A DNA stretch of 64,000 bases from Aquilaria yunnanensis (taxonomy: Eukaryota > Streptophyta > Magnoliopsida > Malvales > Thymelaeaceae). Location of the stretch: assembly GCA_039654915.1 (NCBI GenBank), contig CM077593.1:112455413-112519412 (forward strand). The letters are read 5' to 3'. This document shows positions 35,601 to 47,603 of this stretch, one piece after another (within the stretch, counting starts at the first letter, position 1; each line of letters starts with the position of its first letter). The position numbers were made by a program, and so were the translations under genes. Under the pieces are notes generated by a model. That model saw nothing but the letters and a program-made list of their open reading frames with translations. It had not been told where the DNA came from and did not search any database.

Positions 35601-35909
35601 TCCTATTGTATTTTGAACTTTTTTCTTTTTTTTTTTTTCCACATACGTTCTCCCCTTATATTTTTGTTTTCAGGTTTTTGTAACTTTTGTTTTTATTTCT
35701 TTCGGATTCTTCCAGCCCAGGTCCCTTCATTATCTTTTCTCTTTTAGATTTTTTTTCTTTTTACTTTTTTCTTCTTTTTTTTTCCACCCTTTAATAACCG
35801 GTCAACTTTGATCCTTTTTTCTTCTTCTTCTTTTTTTTTTTTTTTTAACTTGGTGTTTATACAATTAACCTAAACAAATTATAATGAATAAAATTTTGGA
35901 GTTTTTACA
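32699..35909 (-). repeat. 5' LTR with nested Mutator-like insertion
   Basis: It starts TGTAAAAACTCC at 35909 (minus strand) and ends GGGTATGACA at 32699. Without the 906-bp insertion and its duplicated 10 bp it is about 2.3 kb. A polypyrimidine tract lies at 35600-35860. Related, more diverged sequence forms the solo LTR at 44631-46522. Confidence 0.82.
34528..35433. mobile_element. Mutator-like MITE, 906 bp, exact 10-bp target duplication
   Basis: AATTAGAACT flanks both sides (34518-34527 and 35434-35443), and the paralogous LTR copy at 29773-29790 shows the empty site with a single AATTAGAACT. The termini pair as ATAGTGTTAAATACCG and AATATGTTAAATATCG. Near the left end are several near-palindromic TATACCG/CGGTATA words. 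It is AT-rich with no transposase gene. Confidence 0.85.
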
Positions 35910-36400
35910 AATCATGAATGGAGATAAAAGAAGAAAGCAAAAGAGGTTAAGCCACTCAAAAGGCTGAGCATAATTTATCCTTCCACTAACTACAAAGTTT
36001 GAGCACGAATTAAATAATACTAAAAGTTATTTGTAGCTAAACTCCAAATTTCTTCTGGGCCTTTATATGTGGAAAGGATCACAATCCGTTTGAAATGTAA
36101 AGAAAAGTAAAGTGCGCATTGTGTTTAGTGTCATTATTTATAAATTAACAGTGATCTTTAATGGGTGAAAAACTTTTCAGTTTCTGTTATTCTCAAATCG
36201 ATACTTTACTGGGACAGTGGGACTGCGCGCAACAATGAGATAATTGGAAATTTGGAATTTCCTTAAAACTTGTTTAGCTCTTTGGTTTTTTGAGACTTCT
36301 CAGTAGTTCTTTCTACTCGTATACTATCTAGGTTTATGGAGGTCAGCACAACCATGCCAGCAAAAAACAGTAGCATAGTTTCCCCTCATTTGTTATCTAG
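35910..36400 (+). pseudogene. Relic 5' end of a third LRR receptor kinase copy
   Basis: From ATCATGAATGGAGATAAAAG at 35911 this stretch follows 42062-42560, the upstream region and first codons of the second large kinase copy, including GGTTTATGGAGGTCA at the start codon (about 36336) and then CAGCACAACCATGCC. A deletion has removed part of the signal-peptide codons, and homology ends near 36400 without any LRR codons. It is the truncated first member of the tandem array, placed just 5' of the intact gene, and carries the Ty3 insertion at its left edge. Confidence 0.75.
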
Positions 36401-36924
36401 ATCTTAGTTAATATATACTAGCTAGAAAGTGGTTATTTCTTTGATGTTTTGTTCACAAAGAACCAAAAAGTATGTGACCCACTGGACTTCCATCTCCCTA
36501 GGGGAAAGAGAAGAAAATAGCTATTGCCATCATGTGAGAAGTAATCCGCATTCTGATTGGGTAACTTTCCACTAAGCTAGTGTGTTTTGCTTTCAGATTT
36601 CTATGAGATGCATTTACTGGGAGAATAAAAAATTAAAGATAATAAACAAGAAAGTAGGTTAGCTCACTAAAAGTAAAACATCTTTTATTTTTTTGGGTCC
36701 TTTCACTAACTTCAAAAGGCATAAGTTGAACTATTCAGATAATGAAATTTACAAGATCAAGTTCCACCTGTAATAATAGCAAGCACGCTTGTGCTGAGTC
36801 TCCATATTCATATATTGACAGTGATCTATGCAGAGTCACTGGTGAAATGAATTTTATTTGCTTCAACTTGTTTAAGCTCTTGGTTGCTGGGACTTGTCAT
36901 TAGTTTTTTCTCATTTCAAGGTTC

Positions 36925-39900
36925 ATGGAGATCATAACAACAAGGATGTGCTGCTGCTCTACTGTGCTTACAGTGATGTTGATGCATTCTTGCTTGATGG
37001 TCTGCATAGCCGTGCCAGCAAAAAACATCAACACTGATTGTTCTGCGCTTCTTGAGCTCAGATCTCGAGTCTCTGAGCCTAGCCATTTGCTAGCAGTCAA
37101 CTGGTCCATCAATGCCTCAATTTGCACCTGGATTGGTGTTTCTTGTGGGGTACGGCACAGGAGAGTGACGGCCTTGAATCTGACGAATATGGGTCTTAAG
37201 GGCTTTATTCCTCCACAGTTGGGAAATCTGTCCTTCCTTGTGTCTCTGGACTTGAGCAACAACAGTTTTCATGGCAACTTGCCCAGTGAGGTAGCTCAAC
37301 TGCGCCGCTTACAAATCATCAGCTTGGCTGGTAATCAACTGGGTGGCGACATTCCATCTTGGTTTGGGAGCTTACCTAAACTTCATTCCCTGAGTTTGGC
37401 ATCTAACAATTTCGGAGGTAATGTTCCACACGCTTTGTTCAATTTGTCAAACCTGGAGACTTTGGACCTGAGCCATAATTTGCTTCAAGGAAACATCCCA
37501 TCTAACATTGGCTACCTCCCCAACCTCAAGGAATTAATCCTTGCACACAACAAACTCTCCGGCTCAATTCCTACATCAGCTGGCAACATTTCCTCCTTAC
37601 ACATCATCAAGTTTCAGGATAATATGCTATCAGGTAATGCTAAAATTATCCAACTTCAAATGCTTGAATTTTTTTAATTCCCTTTATAATGTTTTTGCAT
37701 GGAAATTTTTGTTCAAGTCAGTGATTGCATCACTCCTTAAAATTTGATAATTAATCTGTCAGGTGTGTTCTTGCTCACTTGTGAGCCGGGCACACATAAG
37801 CGAACATTATTGGACGGCAATCCACATAATAAGCTAGTGCTTTTATGGGGTGAGTGAACGTTAGAAAATAAATGAGGAAGTGGAAAGGGTCAGCTCACAA
37901 AAAGGTAAAGCACAATTCATTTATTTGTACAGGTGTTATTTTGCACCTGTCCTCGATGGACGAGAAGGATCAAAATCCATCTCTAATCTCAATTGAAGTA
38001 AAGCACAGAGTACGCCTGAAGGGCAGCAATGTCTTTCACAACTGGGGCTTCCTTGTCCCTCTAGGTTTGAGCAGCAATGCCTTTCATGGCAATTTGCCTA
38101 GTAATGAACTTTGGGGGGAATTTCCATCTTGGTTGGGGATCTAACCTAAACTTCATTCCCTGAGTTCAGCCTCTAACCATTTGGAAACATTTCCACCCCG
38201 CAAATCATTGGTTTTTGGTTTAATAACAATCAGTTTAGGCTGAATTATGCAACTTTAGAAGCTTGAATTGTTTAACTCACTTTATAATGTTGCACGAGAA
38301 TTTTTCTGAGTTTGGTGACTGCATCCTACCTCAGAATTTTTTGTTCTTCAGGAAAGATTTACATCATAAAATACACACCAATGTCTGAAAAAATATAGGT
38401 AGAGCAGCTCCTTAATTTGTTTACATAGGTCATAAAAGTAAAAGCAACTGAAATTGCATAATGAATGCCTTGAATTGTTCGTTTCAGGTGAAATTCCACA
38501 TCAGCTTGGAAACCTACGTAATGTGGAGGAAATATATCTTAGCCACAACAATCTTGTGGGTCTGATACCATCGGCAATTTTCAATATTTCAAGACCAAGT
38601 CTCATCGGTCTGGAAGACAATCATCTGTCGGGCCAAGTTCCACAAGAAATTGGTAACCAACTGGGTTTGAAGTACCTATTTGTCGGCCGTAATCAGCTTA
38701 TTGGCACAATACCGTTGACAATCTGTAATATCTCAAACCTAAAGGTTATTGCACTGGAAGCAAACTATTTCTCAGGCCAAGTTCCTTATGAAATCGGTAA
38801 ATTACAGAGTTTGAAGACTCTAAGCCTTGGTCAAAATGGCTTGACTGGTGGGATGCCATATGCTCTCTTTAATATCTCAACCTTGGAAACCCTTGGACTA
38901 GAATTCAACTCTCTCTCTGGACAAGTACCAAATGAGATCAGTAAGCTACAGGGTTTGGAGAGATTAGCTCTTGGTGGCAACAACTTGATGGGCAGAATGC
39001 CATTGGGGATCTTCAACTTATCATCAGTCAGGGTGATTGGACTGGAAGGGAACTATCTCACAGGTCACCTTCCATATGAAATTGGTAAGCTGCAGTCACT
39101 GCAGATATTATTTTTGGGAGGCAACAACTTCAGTGGTTCATTACCATACACTATATTCAACCTAACAAGGATACAACAGCTTTCGCTAGAAGTCAACTTA
39201 TTATCAGGCCAGTTCCCATCCGTCCAGAGTGTCAATCTGCCTAATCTAGAGAGGCTTATACTAGAATCAAATTATCTCAGTGGGATGATACCCAGTTATT
39301 TCTCCAATATTTCGAATCTTCAAGTCCTAGCATTGGCATTTAACTCATTTTCTAGCATAATGCCTCATGCCTTGAGAAATTTGAGGTCTCTTGTGTCCCT
39401 CAGGCTCCAACATAATCTTTTGACGATTGAGCCTCCCACTCTGCAGTGGGGTTTCCTTTCTGACTTGGAACATAGCAGGAATTTGGAATTTTTATACATG
39501 GCCTCAAATCCATTTGGCGGTGCTCTTCCTAAATCTATTGGTAATCTTTCCACCTCCCTCTCCAAGTTGTATGCTTCAGACTGTAGGATCAAGGGCAGCA
39601 TTCCCATGGAAATTGGCAACCTAAGCAACCTGGTGCTGTTAGACCTCAGCAATAACAAACTCTCAGGTTTGATCCCAAGAGCATTCGGCAACTTGTGGAA
39701 TATTCAAGGCCTGGATGTTCATGGTAATAGATTGCAAGGGTCTATTCCTACTGACGTTTGCCTTATGGAAAACTTGTTCAGTTTATTGTTAAGTGATAAT
39801 TCTTTTTCTGGATCTATTCCATCATGTTTCTCTAACCTTACTTCTTTGAGAGAGCTTTCCCTCAGCTCCAACAAGCTCAATTCTAGCATACCTTCGGAGT

Positions 39901-41527
39901 TACTTAGCCTAACAGACATCTTGAGGTTAGACTTATCCTCAAATAGCCTAGAAGGTCACATCCCAGTCGTCATTGGCAATCTTAAGGTACTACTTGATCT
40001 AAACCTGTCAAGAAACTTGCTCTCTGGTGATATTCCGTCCACCCTTGGAGGACTCAAAGATCTGATCTCTCTTAATTTGTCGGAGAATAGATTATATGGA
40101 TCTATTCCTGAATCATTTGGTGGCCTAACAAGTCTGGAGTATTTGAGCTTGTCCTCCAATAATCTCTCAGGAGTCATTCCCAAGTCTTTGGAAAAACTTA
40201 GCTATCTCAAGTATTGTAATTTGTCATTCAACCATCTCCGAGGACAAATCCCTACTGGAGGCTCGTTTGGAAACTTTACAGCTGAATCATTTAAAAACAA
40301 CTCTGATTTGTGTGGCTCACCCAAATTTCAAGTGCCATTTTGCAAATCTAGCCCCTCAAACGCGAATAGACATGTGCAGAAATATGTCATACCGACAATA
40401 GTTTTTATACTCGTGTCTGTGGCGGTGCTCATTGTCGTCTTCTTCATCTGTCAAAAAAGGAAATCAGATAGCGATTCTAAAGGAGCTTCCTTATGTCTTG
40501 CAACATGGAGAAGAGTTGCCTATCTCGAGCTAGTTGAAGCAACTAATGCATTTAGTGAAGGGAACTTGCTTGGTTCAGGGGGCTCTGCTTCTGTGTATAA
40601 AGGCACACTTCGAGATGGGTCCAACGTTGCCATAAAAGTGTTCAAGGTACAACCAGAGGAAGCACTGCATAGGTTTGATGCTGAATGTGAAGCCATTCGC
40701 AACATCCGGCACAGGAATCTTGTAGGAATAATCAGCTGTTGCTCAAATCCCGAGTTTAAAGCTCTTGTTCTTGAATATGTTCCCAATGGTAGCCTTGAGA
40801 AATGGTTATACTCGCACAACTATTTCCTGAGTATGTTACAGAGGCTCAACATCATGATAGATGTTGTATCAGCTTTGGAATATCTACATCATGGTCTCCC
40901 AACACCAGTTGTCCACTGTGATTTAAAGCCAAGCAATGTGTTGCTAGATGAAGAAATGGTCGCTCATGTAGCAGATTTTGGAATTTCCAAAATATTGGCG
41001 GGCGGAGAATCTGTCACACACACCATGACACTGGCAACTCTTGGTTACATGGCACCAGGTAATTCCTGTCCCCAATCATTTACTTCAACAGTATTACCCT
41101 TGGCTGGCTATATATAGTACTCATATCATATATACGAGTAATTCAAATGGCAGAACATGGATCAGAAGGAATTGTTTCTATCAAAGGTGACGTGTATAGC
41201 TTTGGGATTCTACTGATGGAAACCTTTACAAGAAAGAAACCGACGGATGAAGCCTTTAGCGGAGGAATGACGTTGAGGAAATGGGTGGAGTATTCAGTGT
41301 TGCATGGAATACTGGACGCTGCTGACGTGAATTTGCTGAGAGAAGACGAGAGGCACTTCAATGCTAAAGCTGGGTGTATATCATCTCTCATGAGGTTGGC
41401 TTTGGACTGTTCAGTTGAGTTGCGAGATGCAAGGAAAGATATGAAGCAAGTTGTGTTTGCTCTCCGCAGGATAAAAACCAAGTTTCTGAATGATACTCGG
41501 AGACATCGACACGCTGTGGCAAGGTAG
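36925..41527 (+). CDS. LRR receptor-like kinase, subfamily XII type (EFR/FLS2/Xa21-like), non-RD, three exons
   Basis: Exons 36925-37633, 38488-41058 and 41154-41527 join in frame at GT-AG introns, giving about 1217 residues without a stop. In order: a signal peptide (about 1-30), the LRRNT cap with CTWIGVSC (about residues 70-77), about 30 leucine-rich repeats of the plant IPxxIGNLxxL type (about 80-840), a transmembrane helix (about 866-890, VIPTIVFILVSVAVLIVVFF), and a kinase domain (about 925-1200). The kinase has the glycine loop GSGGSASVYKG, VAIK lysine, catalytic loop HCDLKPSN and DFG. Cysteine before the catalytic aspartate marks it as non-RD, typical of pattern-recognition receptors that act with co-receptor kinases at the plasma membrane. 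The second intron, after GYMAP, is where subfamily XII kinase genes usually carry one. No ligand can be inferred. It is the only intact copy of a tandem array. Confidence 0.93.
37880..38225 (+). pseudogene. LRR relic inside intron 1 of the intact kinase
   Basis: Within the 854-bp first intron, 38030-38185 reads HNWGFLVPLGLSSNAFHGNL, then PSWLG, stop, PKLHSLSSASNHL. This is a decayed second copy of the exon-1 repeats (compare LVSLDLSNNSFHGNLPSE at about 37230 and PKLHSLSLASNNF at about 37375). It contains stops and small deletions and is not flanked by good splice sites, so it is not an exon of the gene. It records an internal duplication or unequal exchange within the array. Confidence 0.75.
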
Positions 41528-42472
41528 CTCCAACACACGTTCAGGGAGGGGAACCAAGTCCAAGTGGCGGATCTTCCGGCCAAACAAGGAACCACTCTAC
41601 ATGAGATGAGAACACAAGTCTACAACAGCTTTTGTACCTCTTCTGGCTTTCAAAACTCTACTGTATCTAATATGCTGCAGTTAGATGGTTGTAACCCCAC
41701 TTGATGGGCCCTTTTCTTGTGTAATATATATATATACATGAATATCTTTTTCACTAAAAAAAAAAAAGAAAACTTTGTGAAAACCTACATTTATTGAAAT
41801 TTTGATAGCCTCTGCTCAAATCTGCTGGCACTTGTGTATTCTGATCATCTTGCACAAGTACGTTATCTGTGTAGGGGAAAGAAGAAGATAATTAATTAAA
41901 GAATAGTGTGGTCATTTGATTAGTTCACCATTTCTTGCTTACAATTAACCATGCCTAATTTAACTAGTCCGCACTCCTAATTGGACAGCGACAGCAACCC
42001 ACTAAGCTACTGCTTTTATTTATTTAAATCTCAATTTGTTATGATTTATTTATGGGTTGAATCATGAATGAAGATAAAAGAAGAAAGAAGAAAGCAAAAG
42101 TGGATAGGCCACTGAAAGGCTGAGCATAATTTATCCTTCCATTAACTTCAAATGTTTGAGCACAAATCACACAATAACAGTTATTTTAAGCTAAACCCTA
42201 AATTTCTTCTGGCCCCATATATGTGGTAAGGACCTCGATCAGTTTGTAATGTCAAGAAAAAAAAAGTAAGCATTGTGTTTAGTGTCTATTTATAAATTGA
42301 CAGTGATCTTGCATGGGTGAAAAGACTTTCACTTTCTGTCCTCAGATGTATATTTTGCTGGGACAGAGGAGCTGTTCCAGTGATGAGATAATTGGAATTT
42401 CCTTAAGACTTGTTTAGCTCTTTGGTTCTTGGGACTTGACAATAGTTGTTTCTACTCGTATACTATAGGTTT
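41528..42472. other. 3' flank of the intact kinase and promoter region of the second copy
   Basis: 41528-41760 is the 3' untranslated region, ending in an A-rich tract. 41820-42470 is the intergenic spacer. It holds the empty-site version (TTGAATCATGAATGAAG, about 42057) of the locus hit by the Ty3 element at 35910, and it matches both 28342-28560 (reversed) and 35911-36350. Confidence 0.7.
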
Positions 42473-44630
42473 ATGGAGGTCATGACAACAAGGCCACGCT
42501 GCAGCCTTACTGTATTTGTACTTGTGTCGATTTTCATGGTCAGCACAACCAAGCCACTGAAAAACAATAGCCCTGATGGTTTTGTGCTTCTTGAATTCAG
42601 GTCTCGAGTCTCTGAGCCGAGCCATTTGTTAGCAGTCAACTGGTCCATCAATGCCTCCCTTTGCAGCTGGATTGGAGTTTCTTGTGGTGCACGGCATGGG
42701 AGAGTTACAATGTTGAATCTGACTAATATGGGTCTTGAGGGCTCCATTCCTCCACAATTGGGGAACCTGTCCTTCCTTGTCTCTCTAGACTTGAGCAGCA
42801 ATGGTTTTCATGGCAATTTGCCTAGTGAGCTAGCTCAGCTGCACCGCTTAAGAATCATTAACATGAAGATTCTTTTTCCAATTTTTATCAGTAAATGCAT
42901 AGGAAGGACATGAAGATTTAGATTCATTTGTTTTCTAATTTTATAGAAAATTAAGCAAACCATCCAAAGACGTTTTTTACTTCATAAGAAGTATGTTATG
43001 CAACCGTGCTTTTAGTAAGGGAAATTTTTAAAAGATAAATGGAAACAATTTTCAACAACTAACAACTAATGGGGTCCTAAGTGTTACAATTCTCTCTTTT
43101 TCAGAAAAGGAATCTATTATCTGTGTACATGTGTATGCAGGACCTTGAAAGGCAATAAATTCGATTCTTTAAATTGCTTAAATAATGGTACATTTATATA
43201 GAGGCAAAAAATATTTAAGAGTGAACGTTTTGAATTGTTTTAGGTGAGCTTCCGTAGCAATTTGGCAACCTATACAATCTTGTGGAAATTCTCGTGGGTT
43301 CGATACCATCTGGAATTTTCAACAGTTCAAGATTAAGTTTACTTGGTTTAGAAGGCAATGATCTTTCAGGCCAAGTCCCAGGTGCAATAGGTAACCAACT
43401 GGGTTTGGAGTACATATATCTGGGCCGCAACGGCTTTGTAGGCATGATTCCCTTGGCAATTTTCAATATTTCAAGTCTGAAACTCCTTTCACTAGAAAAA
43501 AACAATCTCTCAGACCAAGTTCCTTATGATATTGGTAACTTGCAGAGCTTACGGACTTTAGCCCTTGGTGGAAATGGCTTGATTGGTACGATTCCCTACA
43601 CGCTCTTCAATATCTCAACTATACAAGGGCTTGGACTAGAGGGACTAGAGGGCAACTATCTCTTTGGGCAAGTACCCCATGAAATTGGTAAGCTACACAG
43701 TTTGAAGATATTAGCTCTTGGCAGCAACAACTTGATGGGTAAAATACCATTGGGGATCTTCAATTTATCACTAATAGAGGTCATTGCACTAGAAGCCAAC
43801 TACCTGAGTGGCCCTCTTTCATATGAAATTGGTAAACTACAGTCTTTGAAGAAATTAATTCTGGGTGCCAACAGCCTGAGTGGTCCATTACCATTTACAA
43901 TGTTCAACCTATCAAAGCTACGACAGTTTTGGCTGCAGTATAACTCTCTTTCTGGCCAATTCCCATTAGTCCAGAATGTCCACCTTCCTAATCTTGAGAG
44001 GCTTATACTAGAAGCAAATTATCCCAGTGGGATGATACCCAGTTATTTCTCCAATATTTCGAATCTTCAATTCCTGCCTTTAGAAATTTGAGGTCTCTTG
44101 TGTCCCTCAGGCTCCAACATAATCTTTTGACGATTAAGCCTCCCACTCTGCAGTGGGGTTTCCTTTCTGACTTGGAACATAGCAGGAATTTGGAATTTTT
44201 ATACATGGGCTCAAATCCATTTGGCGGTGCTCTTCTTAAATCTATTGGCAATCTTTCCACCTCCCTCTCGAAGTTGTATGCTTCAGACTGTAGGATCAAG
44301 GGCAGCATTCCCATGGAAATTGGCAGCCTAAGCAACCTGGTGCTGTTATACATCAACAATAACAAACTCTCAGGTTTGATCCCAAGAGCATTCGGCAACC
44401 TGTGGAATATTCAAGGCCTGGATGTTCATGGTAATCGATTGCAAGGGCCTATTCCTGCTGACTTCTGTCTTATGGAAAACTTGTTCAGTTTATTGTTAAG
44501 TGACAATTCTCTTTTTTTGGATCTATTCCATCATGTTTCTCTAACCTTACTTCCTTGAGAGAGCTTTCCCCTAAGCTCGAACAAACTCAATTCTAGCATA
44601 TCAGCCTAACAGACATCTTGAGTTTAGATC

Positions 44631-45621
44631 TGTCACAGCCGAAAACTAACCCTAGGAGTCTTGAGATGATGGTACGCCGCATATTCAAGAAAATAATTTC
44701 CCTAAGCATGCAAGGCTACACATTCCAATTAATTCTAACCTGATAAAATTCAACTTCTAAAAATAAGTAACAGAGCAATTATAATTCTGAAAATCAGAAT
44801 ATAATCCATAAAATATCACAATTCCAGGAATGAAACGAAATTTAAAAAGTTTTCTAAACATAAGTAAATTTCTGACAGTATTACTAACAAAATACTTCTA
44901 ATTGTCTTGAATTATAGCTGGTCTTGTAGCGGCTCTCACTAGTTAATTTGAACTACTCTTTATCTATGCAAGAGGTGAAAACGGAGTAAGCACGAATGAC
45001 TAGCAAGTGATGGATTTTGAAAATAAAAATACAATATACAAAATATATAGGGATCAAGTAGAAATAATTCTTATAAAATAATAATATAAACTTCAGTAGA
45101 AATTATTTAAAGATTCAAAATATAATAAATGTAATAGCAATTTTGAGAACAAAAAAAGTAATATTTATAAATAAAAATCAGTAACCAAAATAGAGCAGTT
45201 CAAAGCAGAATGACAAAACAAAAATTCAAAGTAAAGTGAGTAGAGTGATCACTGTGACTACACTTAAACCACTATAGTGCATCTAGAATCGTTTAAGAAT
45301 TGTCAACGATCAAGTGCCTAGAAGGATTAATCCTAAAAATAGTGCACTCTGAAACAGAACGAAATAGAATACCCTACATAAAGGGTTCATAACTACACTT
45401 TGGCACAGAATCAACACTCACCAAAACAGAGTCGGAATAGAAATTCAGATAAAATTCGAATAAGCAAATAAATAAGTAAATTAATAAAATATTTGGAAAA
45501 TAATTTCAGAATAAAACATGTATTTGAAAACTTTTATTCTGATTGAAAATCAATTTAATGCAAAATAGCTTTAAATCAAAATATTGAAAATTACTAAGTT
45601 GAAAAATTTAACACTTTGAAG

Positions 45622-45657
<36 letters not shown>

Positions 45658-46522
45658 ATCACATAATATCAAAACAATTTAATTTTTAGAAATAGTAGTA
45701 GCCACTTACCTCAAAACATAACTTTCCAACTCCTAAAATAATTGTTTAGTCACCTAAAATAATTATGTAAAAGTTTGAGTCAAAATATAATCAATTTAAG
45801 GAATAACAAAAAATCACTTGCTGATAGTGTCCCAAATGAACACTTTTGGAACCGAAGAACTCTCTGAAATGGTGTTAAAAGCCACAGGAAACTAATATTG
45901 CTATTAACCCGATAAACTTTCTCAGCCACAATCTTTGTACTGACAAAACTGTAAGAATTAAAAATATGGGATGTAGATGAACCATATTATAAGCCTTAGG
46001 GACCTATACCGTTATTATCCTAATTTGTACCTAGAAACTCAATTCTTCGTCTTCTTCGTCCTGAACCTTCTGCTTCTCTCCGATTTCCACCATGCCCACC
46101 TCCCAAACTTATTTCCAATTCATCCAAAACAATTCTAATAATTAATTATCCTCTTTACTTATCTCAAGTAAATCATATTCAATCGAATCATTAATATAAA
46201 TCCCTTTTCAAATTTTAAAATTAACTAACTTATGTACTAAAATTAATTAATAAATACTTACAAAAAATTATTTCTTTGCAAAAAAAATTCACTGATTGCT
46301 TTCACTTGATTCTCAATTAATGATTTCTTCTTCTACGGCTTTGACATAAAGCAATAGCTAAATAAGAAGTGAGACAAATACCAAAACCCTAACTTTTTCT
46401 CATTTGTACCTCTCTTTTACAGAGCTTCTCCTTTTTTTTTTTCTTGCCTCTTGTTATTTTCTCTTGGCGTTAATATAAACACTCAAAATAATAAAATAGA
46501 TTAAATTGGGTTGGCCATTGCA
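44631..46522. mobile_element. Solo LTR, 1892 bp, in the kinase pseudogene
   Basis: It starts TGTCACAGCC and ends GGCCATTGCA, so it has TG and CA ends. It is flanked by AGATC (44626-44630) and AGACC (46523-46527), a 5-bp duplication with one change. It interrupts the LRR codons at SLTDILSLDL. The interior resembles the LTR at 32699-35909 (for instance the block around 44950-45300). By that homology, whose primer site fixes orientation, its sense strand is probably minus. No internal retrotransposon genes are present, so it is a solo LTR left by LTR-LTR recombination. Confidence 0.88.
45627..45655. repeat. (AC)n microsatellite
   Basis: About 14 uninterrupted AC units inside the solo LTR. Confidence 0.95.
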
Positions 46523-47603
46523 AGACCTATCCTCCAAATCCAATAGCCTAGAACTTCACATCCCAGTCGACATTGGCAATCTCAAGGTACTACTTGATCT
46601 AAACGTGTCAAGAAACTTGCTCTCTGGTGATATTCCACCCACCCTTGGGGGACTCAAAGATCTGATTTCTCTTAATTTGTCGTAAAATAGATTATATGGC
46701 TCTATTCCTGAATCATTTGGTGGCCTAACAAGTCCGGAGTTTTTGAGCTTGTCCTCCAACAATCTCTCAGGAGTTATTCCCAAGTCTTTGGAAAAACTTC
46801 ACTATCTCAAGTATCGCAACTTGTCATTCAACAATCTCCAAGGACAAATCCCTACAGGAGGCTCCTTTGGAAACTTTACAGCTGAATCATTTAAGAACAA
46901 CTCTGGTTTGTGTGGCTCACCTAGACTTCGAGTGCGGTTTTGCAAATCTAGCTCCTCAAACACTAATAGACATATGCAGAAATATGTCATACCAACAATA
47001 GTTTTTGTACTCATGTCTGTGGCGGTGCTTATCGTTGTCTTCTTCATATGTTGAAAAAGGAAATTAGATGGTGATTCTAAAAGAACTTCATTATTTCTTG
47101 GAAGGTGGAGAAGAGTTGCCTGTCACGAACTTGTTGAAGCAACTAATGCATGTAGTGAAGGGAACTTGCTTGGTTCAGGGGGCTCTGCTTCTGTGTATAA
47201 AGGCACACTTCGAGATGGATACAACGTTGCCATAAAAGTGTTCAAGCTACAGCCAGAGGAAGCACTACATAGGGTTGATGCTGAATGTGAAGTCATTCGC
47301 AACATCCGGCACAGGAATCTTGTAGGAATAATCAGCTGTTGCTCAAATCCCAAGTTTAAAGCCCAACGGTAGCCTTGAGAAATGGTTATACTCGCACAAC
47401 TATTTCTTGAGTATGTTACGGAGGCTCAACATCATGATAGATGTTGCATCAGCTCTGGAATATCTACATAATGGTCTTCCAACACCGGTTGTCCACTGTG
47501 ATTTAAAGCCAAGCAATGTGTTGCTAGATGAAGAAATGGTCGCTCATGTAGCAGATTTTAGAATTTCCAAAGTATTGGGGGATGGAGACTGTCACACACA
47601 CCA

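Larger units (their letters stand above)
29465..35909 (-). mobile_element. Internally deleted Ty3/gypsy LTR retrotransposon (minus strand)
   Basis: On the minus strand the element runs: 5' LTR 35909-32699, primer-binding site 32694-32677, a short interior (32676-32265 and 30540-30239), and the first part of the 3' LTR (30238-29465). The interior just before the 3' LTR reads GAGGACGAAACTTATTTAAG, which resembles the end of the polyprotein and purine tract of plant chromovirus-type elements. No gag or pol remains, so this is a large-deletion derivative. Two DNA elements are nested in it: a hAT of 1716 bp in the interior and a Mutator-like element of 906 bp in the 5' LTR. The 5' side is flanked by AATCA (35910-35914); the other duplication is displaced to 28342-28346. 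The two LTRs differ by about a tenth by eye, so the insertion is old. Confidence 0.82.

Noticed and set aside
37872..38144. Open frame within intron 1 of the intact kinase, considered as an extra exon
   Set aside because: Contains LRR-like residues but has a stop directly after PSWLG and lacks a usable acceptor and donor; skipping it gives a perfect LRR join at SG/E.
39365..39691. Minus-strand open frames opposite the receptor kinase exon 2 (also 40520-40819, 41143-41595, 44003-44398)
   Set aside because: Antisense shadows of LRR and kinase codons; similar frames recur opposite both paralogues because the sense sequence repeats.
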